A stretch of 64,000 nt of DNA from an uncultured Granulosicoccaceae bacterium (GCA_937931165.1 CALHCI010000157.1:24583-88582), one strand, 5' to 3'. Positions 17,294-27,171 are shown, numbered from the stretch's first letter. The notes: generated from the letters alone by a model not told the origin. Program-made: numbers and translations.

Positions 17294-17770
17294 TTAGTCT
17301 GTTTTTGCCGCGCTCTGACAGAACCCGTTTTGTCGCCATGCCTCGTAGGCAGCAATGGCAACCACGTTCGATAGATTCAAACTGCGGCTGCCCACCTGCA
17401 TCGGCAGGCATATTCTGCGGTTGTCGGGTAGTGCATTGAGGATATTATCCGGAAGACCGCGCGTTTCTGGTCCAAACACCAAGCTGTCACCAGGCTGATA
17501 GTGAACGCTGTCATAGCGCGTTGACCCTTTGGTGGTAAAGGCGTAAATCGGGTGCTGGTCGTTTTGCTCCAGGTATTGCGAAAAACTTTGCCAGCGTTGC
17601 ATGTCGGTTAAATCACCGTAGTCGAGTCCGGCGCGCCGTAGCTGTTTTTCTTCAAGGCTGAATCCCAGTGGTTCAATCAGGTGTAACCGGAATCCTGTGT
17701 TTGCACACAGGCGGATGATATTACCGGTATTTGGTGGAATTTCCGGCTCAAACAGCACAACGTTTAGCAT
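17294..17770 (-). CDS. trmL: tRNA (cytidine/uridine-34 2'-O)-methyltransferase TrmL
   Basis: The 158-residue SPOUT methyltransferase has the N-terminal motif FEPEIPPNTGNIIRLCANTG, the knot region with FGPETRGLP, and the C-terminal SRSLNLSNVVAIAAYEAWRQ. It methylates the wobble base of the leucine tRNAs. It is on the opposite strand from gpsA, overlapping its terminator space; the same gene closes this block in E. coli. Confidence 0.94.
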   Translation of the reverse strand: MLNVVLFEPEIPPNTGNIIRLCANTGFRLHLIEPLGFSLEEKQLRRAGLDYGDLTDMQRWQSFSQYLEQNDQHPIYAFTTKGSTRYDSVHYQPGDSLVFGPETRGLPDNILNALPDNRRICLPMQVGSRSLNLSNVVAIAAYEAWRQNGFCQSAAKTD

Positions 17771-17845
17771 GAGTGGTTGCTCTGGTCGTGGTACATGACT
17801 TGCTGGTGCTGACCTCGTCGTTACGCGTAGTGATGTTTAAGCGGG

Positions 17846-19516
17846 ATGTTTGTAGTGTTCGGTAGATTGTATGGTGTTTGTTGTTTATTTGTTGTGTTGA
17901 TGGCCGGATGTCAAATCCGCCCGCCTGTTGCGGATAAAAAAATCCCTACCGGCGTACCCCCTGTTGTGCCTATTCCGCAAGCTACCGCACCAATGCCACT
18001 GTTACCGGTGCCGGCAATACGTCGTGCCAGCGCAGCTGATCGTTCGGTTGAACCATCAATACCAACAGAACTTTACACCGTGGTAGTGCAAAAACTGCCG
18101 GTAGAGGAAGTATTGTTCGCCATTGCCAGGGATACCACACTTGACCTTGATATTGTGGGTGACGTGACCGGGGATATTACCTTGAATGCGGTGCAACAGC
18201 CGCTTGAGTTGATACTACGGAAAATTGCGCACCAGGTGCCGCTTCGCTATCGGTTGCAGGATGGCGGCCTGCTGGTGGAAGCAGATGACCCTTTGATCAA
18301 AACCTATCGTGTTGATTACCTCAATATTAACCGCAGTTCTAAAACCAGTGTCGAACTGACAACGCAGGTCGGTAGCCTGCGTGTGTCACCTGATAGTACC
18401 AGCGCTAATAGTGCGGCTAACGGTTCTCGAATGAGTATTGAAAACACCTCCGAGAATAATTTCTGGGAAGCGTTGATCGGCAGTGTTGCCGGCATTGTCG
18501 GAGAGTCTGAATCTGCGGCTAGCGGGGAAAACAGCGAGAATATATTTGTTAACCGGGAAGCGGGTCTGATCACGGTGCGGGCGCGGACGGCGCAGCATCT
18601 GTTGATTGATGAGCTAATAAAGAACACGGTTGGTAGTGCGAAACGTCAGGTACTAATAGAGGCAACAGTCGTTGAGGTGACTTTAAACGACAGTTTTGAA
18701 TCTGGTGTGGACTGGCGACTGCTGGATAACGATGGGGGTACCGCCATTGAGTATGCGCAGCTGTTATCCGGATCACCGCAAGCTGCTGATGCAACCGCAA
18801 GCCCTGACAATCTGCTGACTTATCGAAGCACCGGTGGATCTTTGGGTGATGTCACAGCGACGCTTAAGTTACTGCAGCAATTTGGTGATGTGCAGGTGCT
18901 TTCAAGCCCGAAAATTATAGCGCTTAACAACCAGCCGGCGGTGTTGAAGGTTGTTGATAACCGCGTCTACTTCACTTTTAAAGTGAACCAGCAGGAAAGC
19001 GAAGGCGGGGAAGTGCGCACACAGATTGACAGCACTGTGCATTCTGTACCGGTAGGGTTGGTGATGAATGTTACAGCCTTTATTTCTGCTGATGACGAGG
19101 TGATTTTGAATGTGCGTCCGACAATATCCCGGATTCTTAATTTTGCCGAAGATCCCGGCCCGGCACTGGCTGGTCAGGGGCAGATCAAGAACCTGATTCC
19201 GGAAATTCAGGTGCGTGAAATGGAGTCGCTGCTGCGCGTGCATAGTGGAGAGGTCGCAATCATCGGCGGGCTGATGCAAAATAGGCGCGACAGTAGACGT
19301 GCCGGACTCCCCGGAATCGCAGATGTGCCACTTTTCGGTCGTTTGTTCTCGCGCGATACCGACACACTGGAAAAAACCGAGTTGCTTGTGTTCCTCAGAC
19401 CCACCGTCATTCGCGATGCCGACCTTGATCATCATGCAGATCAACTAAATCGTTTCGTGCCACATCAGAAGCGGCAGTTGCTGGTGCCACCGGGTATAGC
19501 CGGTGCGCTGCAGTGA
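17846..19516 (+). CDS. MshL-like secretin lipoprotein of a type II/IV pilus-type system
   Basis: The 556-residue protein has a lipoprotein signal (lipobox LMAGC, Cys22). An STN/secretin-N domain lies at about 70-155 (VEEVLFAIARDTTLDLDIVG), a second N-domain at 220-280 (ITVRARTAQHLLIDELIKN), and the secretin beta-domain at 290-530 with VLSSPKIIALNNQPAVLKV, the Gly-rich gate and VPLFGRLFSRDT near the end. Order and motifs fit MshL of MSHA pili better than GspD or PilQ. It would form an outer-membrane ring pore. No ATPase, inner-membrane platform or pilin gene lies alongside; the only neighbour of that kind is the TPR gene 31 bp downstream. Confidence 0.88.
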   Translation: MFVVFGRLYGVCCLFVVLMAGCQIRPPVADKKIPTGVPPVVPIPQATAPMPLLPVPAIRRASAADRSVEPSIPTELYTVVVQKLPVEEVLFAIARDTTLDLDIVGDVTGDITLNAVQQPLELILRKIAHQVPLRYRLQDGGLLVEADDPLIKTYRVDYLNINRSSKTSVELTTQVGSLRVSPDSTSANSAANGSRMSIENTSENNFWEALIGSVAGIVGESESAASGENSENIFVNREAGLITVRARTAQHLLIDELIKNTVGSAKRQVLIEATVVEVTLNDSFESGVDWRLLDNDGGTAIEYAQLLSGSPQAADATASPDNLLTYRSTGGSLGDVTATLKLLQQFGDVQVLSSPKIIALNNQPAVLKVVDNRVYFTFKVNQQESEGGEVRTQIDSTVHSVPVGLVMNVTAFISADDEVILNVRPTISRILNFAEDPGPALAGQGQIKNLIPEIQVREMESLLRVHSGEVAIIGGLMQNRRDSRRAGLPGIADVPLFGRLFSRDTDTLEKTELLVFLRPTVIRDADLDHHADQLNRFVPHQKRQLLVPPGIAGALQ

Positions 19517-19547
19517 TCATGTGCCTTGCCGGTAGCATTCAAACGCA

Positions 19548-21104
19548 ATGAGTTCGGGAGACAGGCAAGGTGACTCTCGTATTCCTTTTGTGGATGTCGA
19601 TGATGTGTTGAGCAACGAGTCTCGCCGCAGTGGTTCGACTGCTGGAGCCGTTGCCGGCCAATCAAAAACAGAAACACCGGATACCAATACCCGTGACAAC
19701 GAGGGTGCAACGGTTCATCCCCCGGCACCTCGGGGTGGTTTGGGGTTGCGTCGCCTCGACCCGGTTTTTTATCTGATTGTTGCACTGGCGGCGCTTGGGC
19801 TGGTCGGCAGTTTGTATGCCCTGATCTCGCAGAATAATGCGTACTTTGATCGTGAGTTTCAGCAATTGCAAAGAGAAACTGCCGCGTTAAATGCACGGCT
19901 GGCAGCAAACGATGCCATTATCAACGGTGCGCAATCACCAGCTGCTGTGCCTGAGCCGGAAGCTCAACCGGAATCAAGCTTTGCTGTGCAGCAGGTCCGT
20001 GATAGTGACCCGGGTGTGAAGTCGCAGGTACCGCAGGAAGTACCGGTTTCTGATGTGGTGGCCGTTGTAACACCGGCAGAAACGGTCGCGGGCAATACCG
20101 CCGTTAATTCACCTGTGCTGCATGCAGATAACATCGCTGGTGATAAAACAGAGCATGTGATTACCGATAACGTGCAACAGTCTGCAGGGAAACAGAACGA
20201 ACTCGATTCGCTCAAGGCTGAGTTACAGAACCTTCAGTCTGCAGTTAATGCTCAAGAGGCGTTGATTCAACGACTGATTGAACAGAATCGGTCTCTTAGC
20301 GCTGCTGCCGCTAAAAACGAAATGCCATCAGTGGCGACAACCACTGAGATAGTAAAAGAAGAAACAAAAAGGCAACCGGTACCATTAGCGACTGCGCAAG
20401 ACAGGGAGCCCGATAAATTACTGCCGGATAAACCAAACAAAACAGTTAAAGACAAATCCGGATCGGACAATTCAGCAAGCGAACCGGAAGTCAGCCTGAC
20501 AGTACAGCAGAGCCTGACTGTGCCTGCTGTTGATAATTCCAACCAGCTGGTTGCACAGGCTTATAACGAATATCAAATGCAGAACTATGATCAGGCGCTG
20601 AAGATTTATCAGCGTGCAGTTCAGTACGATCCCTATTCCAGGGATGCCAACCTCGGGATTGCGGCGAGCGCACAGTTTCTGGGTGACTATAAGCTTGCCG
20701 AACAGCACTTCAGGCATCTGCTGTCACTTAAACCTGACGATGCAGCAGCGTTTTCCGGCTTGTTGAATCTGCCGTCTGCCAAAGGTGGCATCATCGAACT
20801 GGAATTGCAGCAACATGCCAGGCAACAGGGCGGCCCAGCAGCACTATTTGCTATTTTAGGCAACTATTTTGCGCGCAACATACGCTGGTCAGAGGCGGAG
20901 TCTGCGTATTCAACCGCCTTACAGGGCGACGACAGCAATGCTGACTATCTCTACAACTATGCTGTTGTGCTCGACAATCTGGCGCGACATCGCGAATCAA
21001 TTCACTACTACTCACGCGCGCTGGAAGCGGCGGCCAACCTGCCGTTCTCTTTTGATCGTGAAAGCGCAGAAAAAAGACTCGAGTCCCTGACCCGAGAGTC
21101 CTGA
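19548..21104 (+). CDS. TPR protein with N-terminal membrane helix (MshN-like)
   Basis: The 518-residue protein has one membrane helix (about residues 75-95, FYLIVALAALGLVGSLYALI) after a polar cytoplasmic head. A long, low-complexity periplasmic linker (100-320, rich in Pro, Glu, Val) follows with a short coiled coil (KAELQNLQSAVNAQEALIQR). At least four TPR motifs fill residues 335-510 (e.g. AYNEYQMQNYDQALKIYQRA). This is the layout of MshN, which sits next to mshL in MSHA loci. With the secretin gene upstream it likely forms one operon. It could instead be an unrelated scaffold for the secretin. Confidence 0.75.
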   Translation: MSSGDRQGDSRIPFVDVDDVLSNESRRSGSTAGAVAGQSKTETPDTNTRDNEGATVHPPAPRGGLGLRRLDPVFYLIVALAALGLVGSLYALISQNNAYFDREFQQLQRETAALNARLAANDAIINGAQSPAAVPEPEAQPESSFAVQQVRDSDPGVKSQVPQEVPVSDVVAVVTPAETVAGNTAVNSPVLHADNIAGDKTEHVITDNVQQSAGKQNELDSLKAELQNLQSAVNAQEALIQRLIEQNRSLSAAAAKNEMPSVATTTEIVKEETKRQPVPLATAQDREPDKLLPDKPNKTVKDKSGSDNSASEPEVSLTVQQSLTVPAVDNSNQLVAQAYNEYQMQNYDQALKIYQRAVQYDPYSRDANLGIAASAQFLGDYKLAEQHFRHLLSLKPDDAAAFSGLLNLPSAKGGIIELELQQHARQQGGPAALFAILGNYFARNIRWSEAESAYSTALQGDDSNADYLYNYAVVLDNLARHRESIHYYSRALEAAANLPFSFDRESAEKRLESLTRES

Positions 21105-21290
21105 CACGCGTCAGCAGCATCACTGTTTAAGTGCAGTGACCCCGGCGTGGAAATTGCTCTAGCCTCCTCTGATCTAAACCGGCCCGCCAGTGGCTGGAGT
21201 GTATCTGACAAACGCTTGACGGGGACTGTGTTGGCTGAAGTGACTTCCATTTGGAACAATAAAAAAACGCTACGGAGTGAATCCACTTCG

Positions 21291-22238
21291 ATGGTGGATA
21301 TTGCGCGCGAGTCAATACTCTCACAGTCAGCGGCGCTTGCCAGTATTGCCGGTGGGCTGGGCGATACCTTTGATGAAGCAATAAAGTTAATCGTTGCCTG
21401 TAGTGGACGGGTTATCGTCATTGGTATTGGTAAATCCGGCATTGTCGGTCAAAAAATTGCCGCAACACTGGCCTCGACCGGAACACCGGCGTTTTACATA
21501 CACCCTTCTGAAGCGATACACGGTGATCTTGGAATGATTACCCCCCAGGATGTCGTGATGCTTATTTCTAATTCCGGTGGTACGGAAGAAGTGGTCAAGT
21601 TGCTTCCATCGATCAAATACTTTGGTAACAAGATTATTGGTCTGGTCGGGCGCGAAGGTTCGAGTATCGGAGATTCCGCTGATGTCACACTGGTCCTTCC
21701 GGTAGAACGAGAGGTTTGCCCGCACAATCTGGCACCGACGACATCAACACTGGTCGCGATGGCGGTTGGTGATGCAATAGCGGTATCACTGATGAAAGCC
21801 AAGAATTTCGAACCGTCAGACTTTGCCAACTTTCATCCCGGTGGCATGCTCGGCAAAAGCCTGCATTCCCGGGTGCGTGATGTTATGCGCTCAACCGACC
21901 TGCCGTTATGCGGTCCGCAAGACAGCGTCTCGACTGCAGTGATGACCATGACCTCCTCGCGTCTGGGGCTGGTGATTGTGCATCGCGCGCATCAAGTGCT
22001 TGGTATATTTACTGATGGTGACTTGCGGCGCGCTATGTTGGCTGAAAACAGCGTGATGTCAGCACCGGTAGAAGAATATATGTCACCAACCCCGGTCTGT
22101 GTATCTGCCGATGATCTGATTGTCGACGCTGAGTTATTAATGCGTGAACACAAAGTCAGAGCACTGGTGGTTGTTTCTTCACGCAATGATGAGAATCAGC
22201 GTATCTGCGGTGTGCTTGAAATATTTGGTGGCGATTGA
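21291..22238 (+). CDS. kdsD: D-arabinose 5-phosphate isomerase (KdsD/KpsF)
   Basis: I choose the ATG at 21291, giving 315 residues; the frame is open to 21147, but family members begin near here. An SIS domain (about 20-190) carries IGIGKSGIVGQKIAATLAST and SNSGGTEEVVKLLPS. Two CBS domains follow (about 200-315, e.g. HQVLGIFTDGDLRRAML). The enzyme converts ribulose 5-phosphate to arabinose 5-phosphate, the first step to Kdo. Leading a kps gene cluster, it is probably the capsule-specific copy (KpsF), supplying Kdo for the linker made by KpsC and KpsS. kpsU (CMP-Kdo synthetase) is not in the window. Confidence 0.92.
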   Translation: MVDIARESILSQSAALASIAGGLGDTFDEAIKLIVACSGRVIVIGIGKSGIVGQKIAATLASTGTPAFYIHPSEAIHGDLGMITPQDVVMLISNSGGTEEVVKLLPSIKYFGNKIIGLVGREGSSIGDSADVTLVLPVEREVCPHNLAPTTSTLVAMAVGDAIAVSLMKAKNFEPSDFANFHPGGMLGKSLHSRVRDVMRSTDLPLCGPQDSVSTAVMTMTSSRLGLVIVHRAHQVLGIFTDGDLRRAMLAENSVMSAPVEEYMSPTPVCVSADDLIVDAELLMREHKVRALVVVSSRNDENQRICGVLEIFGGD

Positions 22239-22603
22239 TGATTAACCTGTTGCGCCTCTTACTGTGTACGATTTTGATGTTGATAAGTGTTGCCTGTACA
22301 CGCATGCCGGCAGACTATGGTAACTCGGCAGTACGACCGGTGAGTGTCACCGCTGGCAGTACAGGTGTGATGGAGCTGATCGCCGGAGCGCGAATCGGGT
22401 TGCCACAGACTTTTGTTGATCCGGGTACCGGACTGACCAGCACAGTGACTGTGGTGTCTGAGTACTTTTCTGCCAATGGCAGAAGTTGCCGGCGATACAC
22501 ACAACATATGTCGAATGCAGCTAACCCGGTTGACAGACTGAGTTGTAAAGATCAACGGAGTGGATGGCAGGATATTCCTGTTAGTCACATCGTTGATCAA
22601 TAG
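22238..22603 (+). CDS. Small lipoprotein with surface-antigen-like SANGRSCRRY motif
   Basis: The ATG at 22238 overlaps the kdsD stop codon (TGATG), so translation is coupled. The 121-residue product has a lipoprotein signal (lipobox ISVAC) and a short soluble part with a motif, YFSANGRSCRRYTQ, that recurs at the C-terminus of DVU3141 and 17-kDa-type surface antigen proteins. Two further cysteines could form a disulfide. Its position between kdsD and kpsM suggests a role in capsule export or surface attachment, but that is inference from context only. Confidence 0.7.
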   Translation: MINLLRLLLCTILMLISVACTRMPADYGNSAVRPVSVTAGSTGVMELIAGARIGLPQTFVDPGTGLTSTVTVVSEYFSANGRSCRRYTQHMSNAANPVDRLSCKDQRSGWQDIPVSHIVDQ

Positions 22604-22679
22604 CATCTCTGGTGACTATAACCATGTTTAGCTTGCACAAGGTGAATACGCTGGCCAGCCGGCAATACGCTCAGGCAGG

Positions 22680-23489
22680 TTGTTGACACACGTGGCTTCT
22701 CTGGCAGGGCAGGTCGAAAGAGATGGCGCATTCACTATTCAGTGTCGGGTACTGCATGCGTTAATTCTAAGAGATGTAAAAGGTCGTTTTGGGGGACGGC
22801 GGCTGGGGTTTATGTGGGCGTTGCTCGAGCCCTGCCTGTTTATCACTCTGTTTGTCGCTATGTTTCAACTGCTTGGTCGCACCAGTCAATCCGGTGTCGA
22901 CGTGCCGTTGTTTTTTGTTACCGGAATTGCGCCCTTTTTGATGTTTCGTGATCTCTACGCTGCCATTGCGGGTGAGGCAAAAACAAACAATCCATTACTG
23001 ATGTTTCCGCAGGTTTCTAAAACTGATCTGATATTTGCGTCGGTGATCGTTAATGTGCTGTTGTCGATTACCGTGTTTATTTTACTGCTTTGCGGTTGTT
23101 ATGCGCTTGGGTATACCTTCCAGGTCTACGATCCGCTTGGCGTGCTGGTGACATTGGCTCTGTTGGTGGCACTGGGATTAGGATTGGGTTTGGTGATCGG
23201 CGCGTTAACCATCCGCTACGAGTTCATTTCGTCAATCGCCCAGGCGGTACTTGGGCGCCCACTGTTTCTTTGTTCCGGGTTGTTTTTTACTGCTGACATT
23301 CTACCGCCTAAGGCTCGCGAATATGCGCTTTATAATCCGGTGTTACATTGCATTGAATCTATAAGATCAACAATGTTTGCGAGCTTTGACAGCCGTTACG
23401 TCGATCTTTCTTATGTGTTCAGCTTTGCTGTGATTATGATTGCGTTTGGATTGATGATGCTCAGCTTTTTTGACCGTCAACGCCGGTAG
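22680..23489 (+). CDS. kpsM: Capsule polysaccharide ABC exporter permease KpsM
   Basis: This is an ABC-2 type permease of 269 residues with six membrane helices. The amphipathic segment RDVKGRFGGRRLGFMWALLE before helix 1 and the GIAPFLMFRDL region are typical of KpsM/Wzm. Start is a TTG at 22680 (or 22683); GTG 22692 is possible. KpsM and KpsT together move lipid-linked capsule across the inner membrane. It sits 5 bp upstream of kpsT. Confidence 0.93.
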   Translation: MLTHVASLAGQVERDGAFTIQCRVLHALILRDVKGRFGGRRLGFMWALLEPCLFITLFVAMFQLLGRTSQSGVDVPLFFVTGIAPFLMFRDLYAAIAGEAKTNNPLLMFPQVSKTDLIFASVIVNVLLSITVFILLLCGCYALGYTFQVYDPLGVLVTLALLVALGLGLGLVIGALTIRYEFISSIAQAVLGRPLFLCSGLFFTADILPPKAREYALYNPVLHCIESIRSTMFASFDSRYVDLSYVFSFAVIMIAFGLMMLSFFDRQRR

Positions 23490-23494
23490 ATCCA

Positions 23495-24163
23495 TTGATT
23501 TCACTTGACGGAGTAACCAAGTCTTACGGGCTCGGCGATAAGCAGCACAAGGTACTTGATAACATCACGTTTACGTTTCCGTATCGGCAAAGTGTCGGGA
23601 TTCTAGGTGCTAATGGTGCAGGGAAAAGCACGCTGATACGTATTATTGGTGGTGCTGAAAAGCCGGATAAAGGTAAGGTGATACGCACCAGTCGTCTGTC
23701 GTGGCCAATGGGTTATTCCGGTGGCTTTCAGCGAACACTAACAGGCAGGGAAAATGCTAGATTCGTCGCCCGAATTTACGGCGCCGATTTCCGCGAAGTC
23801 GAAAAAAACACGGTTGAGTTCTCCGAGCTCGGCAAGTACTTCGATCGTCCGCTGGAGACCTATTCCGCGGGCATGCGTTCCCGTTTTGCCATGGCAGTCA
23901 GTTATGCGCTGGATTTCGAATACTACCTGGTAGACGAGGCGCTGGAGACAGGTGATGCCCGGCTGAAAGAAAAATTCAGACAGGTATTTAAAGAAAGACG
24001 GCTGACATCGTCCGTCATTCTGGTGTCGCACAACGAGCAGACAATCAGAAAAAACTGTGACGTTGCCGCCGTTCTTTTTGAGGGCAAGCTACACTTTTAT
24101 GAAAACCTTGATGATGCGTTCTTAATGTATCGAAAAATAATTTTTACCGAGCGCGCTGCATGA
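23495..24163 (+). CDS. kpsT: Capsule polysaccharide ABC exporter ATPase KpsT
   Basis: The 222-residue ATPase begins at a TTG. Walker A is GANGAGKST (about 38-46), the signature is the KpsT-type YSAGMRSR instead of LSGGQ, Walker B is YYLVDEALETGD and the switch His is VSHN. It lacks the C-terminal carbohydrate-binding domain of Wzt, so export needs no capping recognition. Its stop overlaps the kpsE start (ATGA). Confidence 0.95.
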   Translation: MISLDGVTKSYGLGDKQHKVLDNITFTFPYRQSVGILGANGAGKSTLIRIIGGAEKPDKGKVIRTSRLSWPMGYSGGFQRTLTGRENARFVARIYGADFREVEKNTVEFSELGKYFDRPLETYSAGMRSRFAMAVSYALDFEYYLVDEALETGDARLKEKFRQVFKERRLTSSVILVSHNEQTIRKNCDVAAVLFEGKLHFYENLDDAFLMYRKIIFTERAA

Positions 24164-25248
24164 ATCCGATTGCATTAAGAGTGCTTTGCGCGGCAATGAT
24201 TCCTGTGCTGATCGCGGCGATCTATTTTGGACTGATATCGTCTGACCGGTACGTGTCAGAGTCGAGCGTTGTGATTAGAAGCGGTGCCCAACCCGCTGGT
24301 GGCATATCACTCGGTGGTCTATTGCCTCTGTCCGGCTCTAATGGACAGGATGTCGTGGTGGTGGCCGACTATATTCTGTCAATGGAAATGATACTTCACC
24401 TGGATCAGAAACTCGATCTCGTTGAGCACTACAGTGATGGTTCAATTGACTATTTTTCGCGGTTTGATGCTGACAGCAGTGTCGAGGAATTTCATCTGTA
24501 TATGCAGAATATGATCACAGTGGTGTATGAAGAGACCACAGAGATTATTTCTATTACGGTCCGTGCGTTCAATCCGGACATCGCCTATGCAATCAATCAG
24601 GAAGTCATCGGACAAAGCGAAAATCTGATCAACAAGCTTTCTGATCGAATAGTTGAAGATACGCTCGGTACGGCACGTAATGAAGTGCAACTTGCACTGG
24701 ACAATGCCAAGAATATCAGTGCCCGCTTATCACGCTTTGCGACTGATAACGACTCGTTTGATCCTGGTGTTGAAACCAGTTCAATTTTTAATGTTATTGG
24801 CTCACTGGAAGCAAAGCTCGCTGAAGCTCGTGCGTTGTTCGCAGAAAAGTCCGCCTATTTGCGGGAGTCATCAGCCGAGATGCGGGCGATTAGAAATCGT
24901 ATTGAAGGACTCAAAACCCAACTTGCCCGTGAGAGAAGCAAGCTGACTGAACCGAGTGATCAGGGTATGGGGCAGTTATTGGAAGATTACAAGCCACTAC
25001 TTGTCGAAGAAGAGCTTGCCAGGCAGCGCTATGCTTCTGCACTTCTCGCTCTTGAGGCGGCGCGGGCTGACTCTCAACAGAAAAAGCAGTACCTGGCGAT
25101 GTTTGTTCGCCCAAATTTACCCACATCGTCTACTGAACCCAGTCGATTTATCGATGCCGTCAGTGCCATATTAATGAGCCTCTTGCTATACGCGATCTTT
25201 GCGTTGTGCCGGGCTGCTGTCAGGGAGCACATAGACTTTGCAAGTTAA
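24160..25248 (+). CDS. kpsE: Capsule export inner-membrane protein KpsE
   Basis: The 362-residue product has two membrane helices at its ends (about 8-26 and 333-350) and a large periplasmic coiled-coil part (about 160-305), the layout of class 3 polysaccharide co-polymerases. The short N-terminal lead before RYVSESSVVI and the final cytoplasmic tail match KpsE. With KpsD it links the inner-membrane exporter to the outer membrane. It overlaps kpsT by 4 bp and kpsD by about 11 bp, so the genes are tightly coupled. Confidence 0.92.
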   Translation: MNPIALRVLCAAMIPVLIAAIYFGLISSDRYVSESSVVIRSGAQPAGGISLGGLLPLSGSNGQDVVVVADYILSMEMILHLDQKLDLVEHYSDGSIDYFSRFDADSSVEEFHLYMQNMITVVYEETTEIISITVRAFNPDIAYAINQEVIGQSENLINKLSDRIVEDTLGTARNEVQLALDNAKNISARLSRFATDNDSFDPGVETSSIFNVIGSLEAKLAEARALFAEKSAYLRESSAEMRAIRNRIEGLKTQLARERSKLTEPSDQGMGQLLEDYKPLLVEEELARQRYASALLALEAARADSQQKKQYLAMFVRPNLPTSSTEPSRFIDAVSAILMSLLLYAIFALCRAAVREHIDFAS

Positions 25249-26911
25249 CAAAACCCTATTTTTTTCGATGTGTCGGCTATACGCGATTGTGGCTTTCGTG
25301 GTTGCATTCTCCATGTCTGCACATGCGCAGCCACTGACTTCAGTAGAGGTGGCAGTTGATGAGCGTGAGCAGCGCACCAGCCTGCTGGAGGCCGAAACCG
25401 GCAGTCAGATTGATCAAATCAGAGGGGCTTTGAAGCCGTTCGGTCACTCTTTATTTACCGGTGGATTTGGCGTATCCGAAAATGACGGACTTAACGGCGA
25501 TTATATTGTAACCACTGGTGATCGTATCTCTGTGCGCATCTGGGGGGCAATCGCGTTTGAGTCGGTACAGGTTGTCGATACTCAGGGAAATATATTTATT
25601 CCCGATGTCGGTCCGGTAAAGCTTGGTGGTGTACCGAATAAATCCATTAACAGGGTAGTCAAGAATGCTATTGCGCGGGTTTATACACGTGATGTAGAGG
25701 TGTATACCAACCTGCTGACTGCACAAACGGCCAACGTTTATGTCACCGGGTTTGTCAATAAGCCGGGCAAATACTCAGGTATGCCGACAAGCTCGGTGCT
25801 GCATTTTATCGACAAAGCGGGCGGTATTGATGACAGGAGCGGGAGTTTCAGGAATATTGAAGTAGTCAGAAATAAAAAAACCATTGCGACAATCGACCTT
25901 TATCAGTTTATTCAGAGTGGTGAAATTACGGACGTTGTGTTCAAAGATGGTGACGCCATCGTGATCAAACCGCTGATGAACACGGTCTATGTTCAGGGTG
26001 ATGTTGCTAAACCTTATCGATATGAATTTACCGACAGTGGTTTGAGTGCTGACAGCATCATCGCGCTGGCCTCTCCCGGTCCCGGGGTAACGCATGCGGC
26101 TATCAGTACCATTCGTGGTGGCGAGAGTGTGTTTGATTATGTGACCTTGAGTCAGTTGCGTGAGGTACGTATCGGGAACGGTGACGTCATTACTTTTAAA
26201 TCTGATTTAAGTGAAAAGAACATCACTATAAATATCAGTGGTATGCACAATGGGCCATCAGCGTTGACAGTCAGTCGCCGCGCAACGCTCAGACAAGTAC
26301 TGGATTTAATTGAAGTCGATCCGGAGCTTAGCGCGTATCAGCGTATCTACATGCAGCGCAAGAGTATTGCCGGTCGTCAGAAATCATCGATTGAAGAAAG
26401 TCTGCGCAGACTGGAGGCGGAGTTCCTGACCGCGTCATCCAGTACCGACAGTGAGTCACGTATCCGTGCCCAGGAAGCGCAGCTTATTTCTGATTTCGTC
26501 AACAAGATGACGCATGTTGAGCCACAAGGCACACTGGTGGTTGTGCAGCAAGGGGCAATCGCAGACATTGCACTTGAGAATGACGACACTATTGTCATCC
26601 CGCGCGTATCACCCACTGTGCTGGTCACTGGTGAAGTTCGGTTACCACGTGCCTTTTTGTGGCAGGCGGGCGGTAAACCGTCGGACTACATTGCTCAGGC
26701 CGGCGGGTTCTCGAATAACGCAAATCGGAACCTGGTGTTGCTAGTCAAGCAAGATGGCCGTGTGATTGAAGCGACCAATGCTCGCGTTGAAGCGGGTGAC
26801 GAGCTGATTATTCTGCCGAAAGCGCCAACCAAGAATCTGCAGCTGGCCACCAGTATTACCGACATCCTCTACAAAATTGCGGTTGCAACGTCGGTCGCAC
26901 TGAAGCTTTAG
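25238..26911 (+). CDS. kpsD: Capsule polysaccharide export protein KpsD
   Basis: The 557-residue protein has a signal peptide that begins at the TTG at 25238 or, more likely, at Met11 (25268), and ends at SMSAHAQ. It includes a polysaccharide export (Poly_export/Wza-type) domain around GDYIVTTGDRISVRIWGAI, followed by repeated SLBB domains (e.g. VYVTGFVNKPGKYSG and VLVTGEVRLPRAF). Length matches E. coli KpsD (558). It works in the periplasm and outer membrane in the channel step of capsule export. Confidence 0.92.
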   Translation: MQVNKTLFFSMCRLYAIVAFVVAFSMSAHAQPLTSVEVAVDEREQRTSLLEAETGSQIDQIRGALKPFGHSLFTGGFGVSENDGLNGDYIVTTGDRISVRIWGAIAFESVQVVDTQGNIFIPDVGPVKLGGVPNKSINRVVKNAIARVYTRDVEVYTNLLTAQTANVYVTGFVNKPGKYSGMPTSSVLHFIDKAGGIDDRSGSFRNIEVVRNKKTIATIDLYQFIQSGEITDVVFKDGDAIVIKPLMNTVYVQGDVAKPYRYEFTDSGLSADSIIALASPGPGVTHAAISTIRGGESVFDYVTLSQLREVRIGNGDVITFKSDLSEKNITINISGMHNGPSALTVSRRATLRQVLDLIEVDPELSAYQRIYMQRKSIAGRQKSSIEESLRRLEAEFLTASSSTDSESRIRAQEAQLISDFVNKMTHVEPQGTLVVVQQGAIADIALENDDTIVIPRVSPTVLVTGEVRLPRAFLWQAGGKPSDYIAQAGGFSNNANRNLVLLVKQDGRVIEATNARVEAGDELIILPKAPTKNLQLATSITDILYKIAVATSVALKL

Positions 26912-27171
26912 CAGTAGCAGAAACAGACGCCTCCCCATTGCGGCATATAAATGTCGCTAATCGATAACGAAACACTCAAGAACACTGTTTTTGCCAAATC
27001 AAACCATGTCTGGCGGCAAGGAGATTGCGAGGTATCTCACGGCGCCTGCCCGAGGTGAGAAGCAAGCGGGCGTGACGTCAGGATCCGGCAGGAGCGTGTG
27101 TTCTCGCATTTCCGGTAGAACTAAAACAGGACTTTTCCACGGTTATCGTTGGAGTGGGTGATTGCTGCGAC

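Noticed and set aside
26912..27153. RfaH/JUMPStart ops element or gene before the GT2 gene
   Set aside because: No GGCGGTAG-type element and no coding signal seen in the 242-bp gap.
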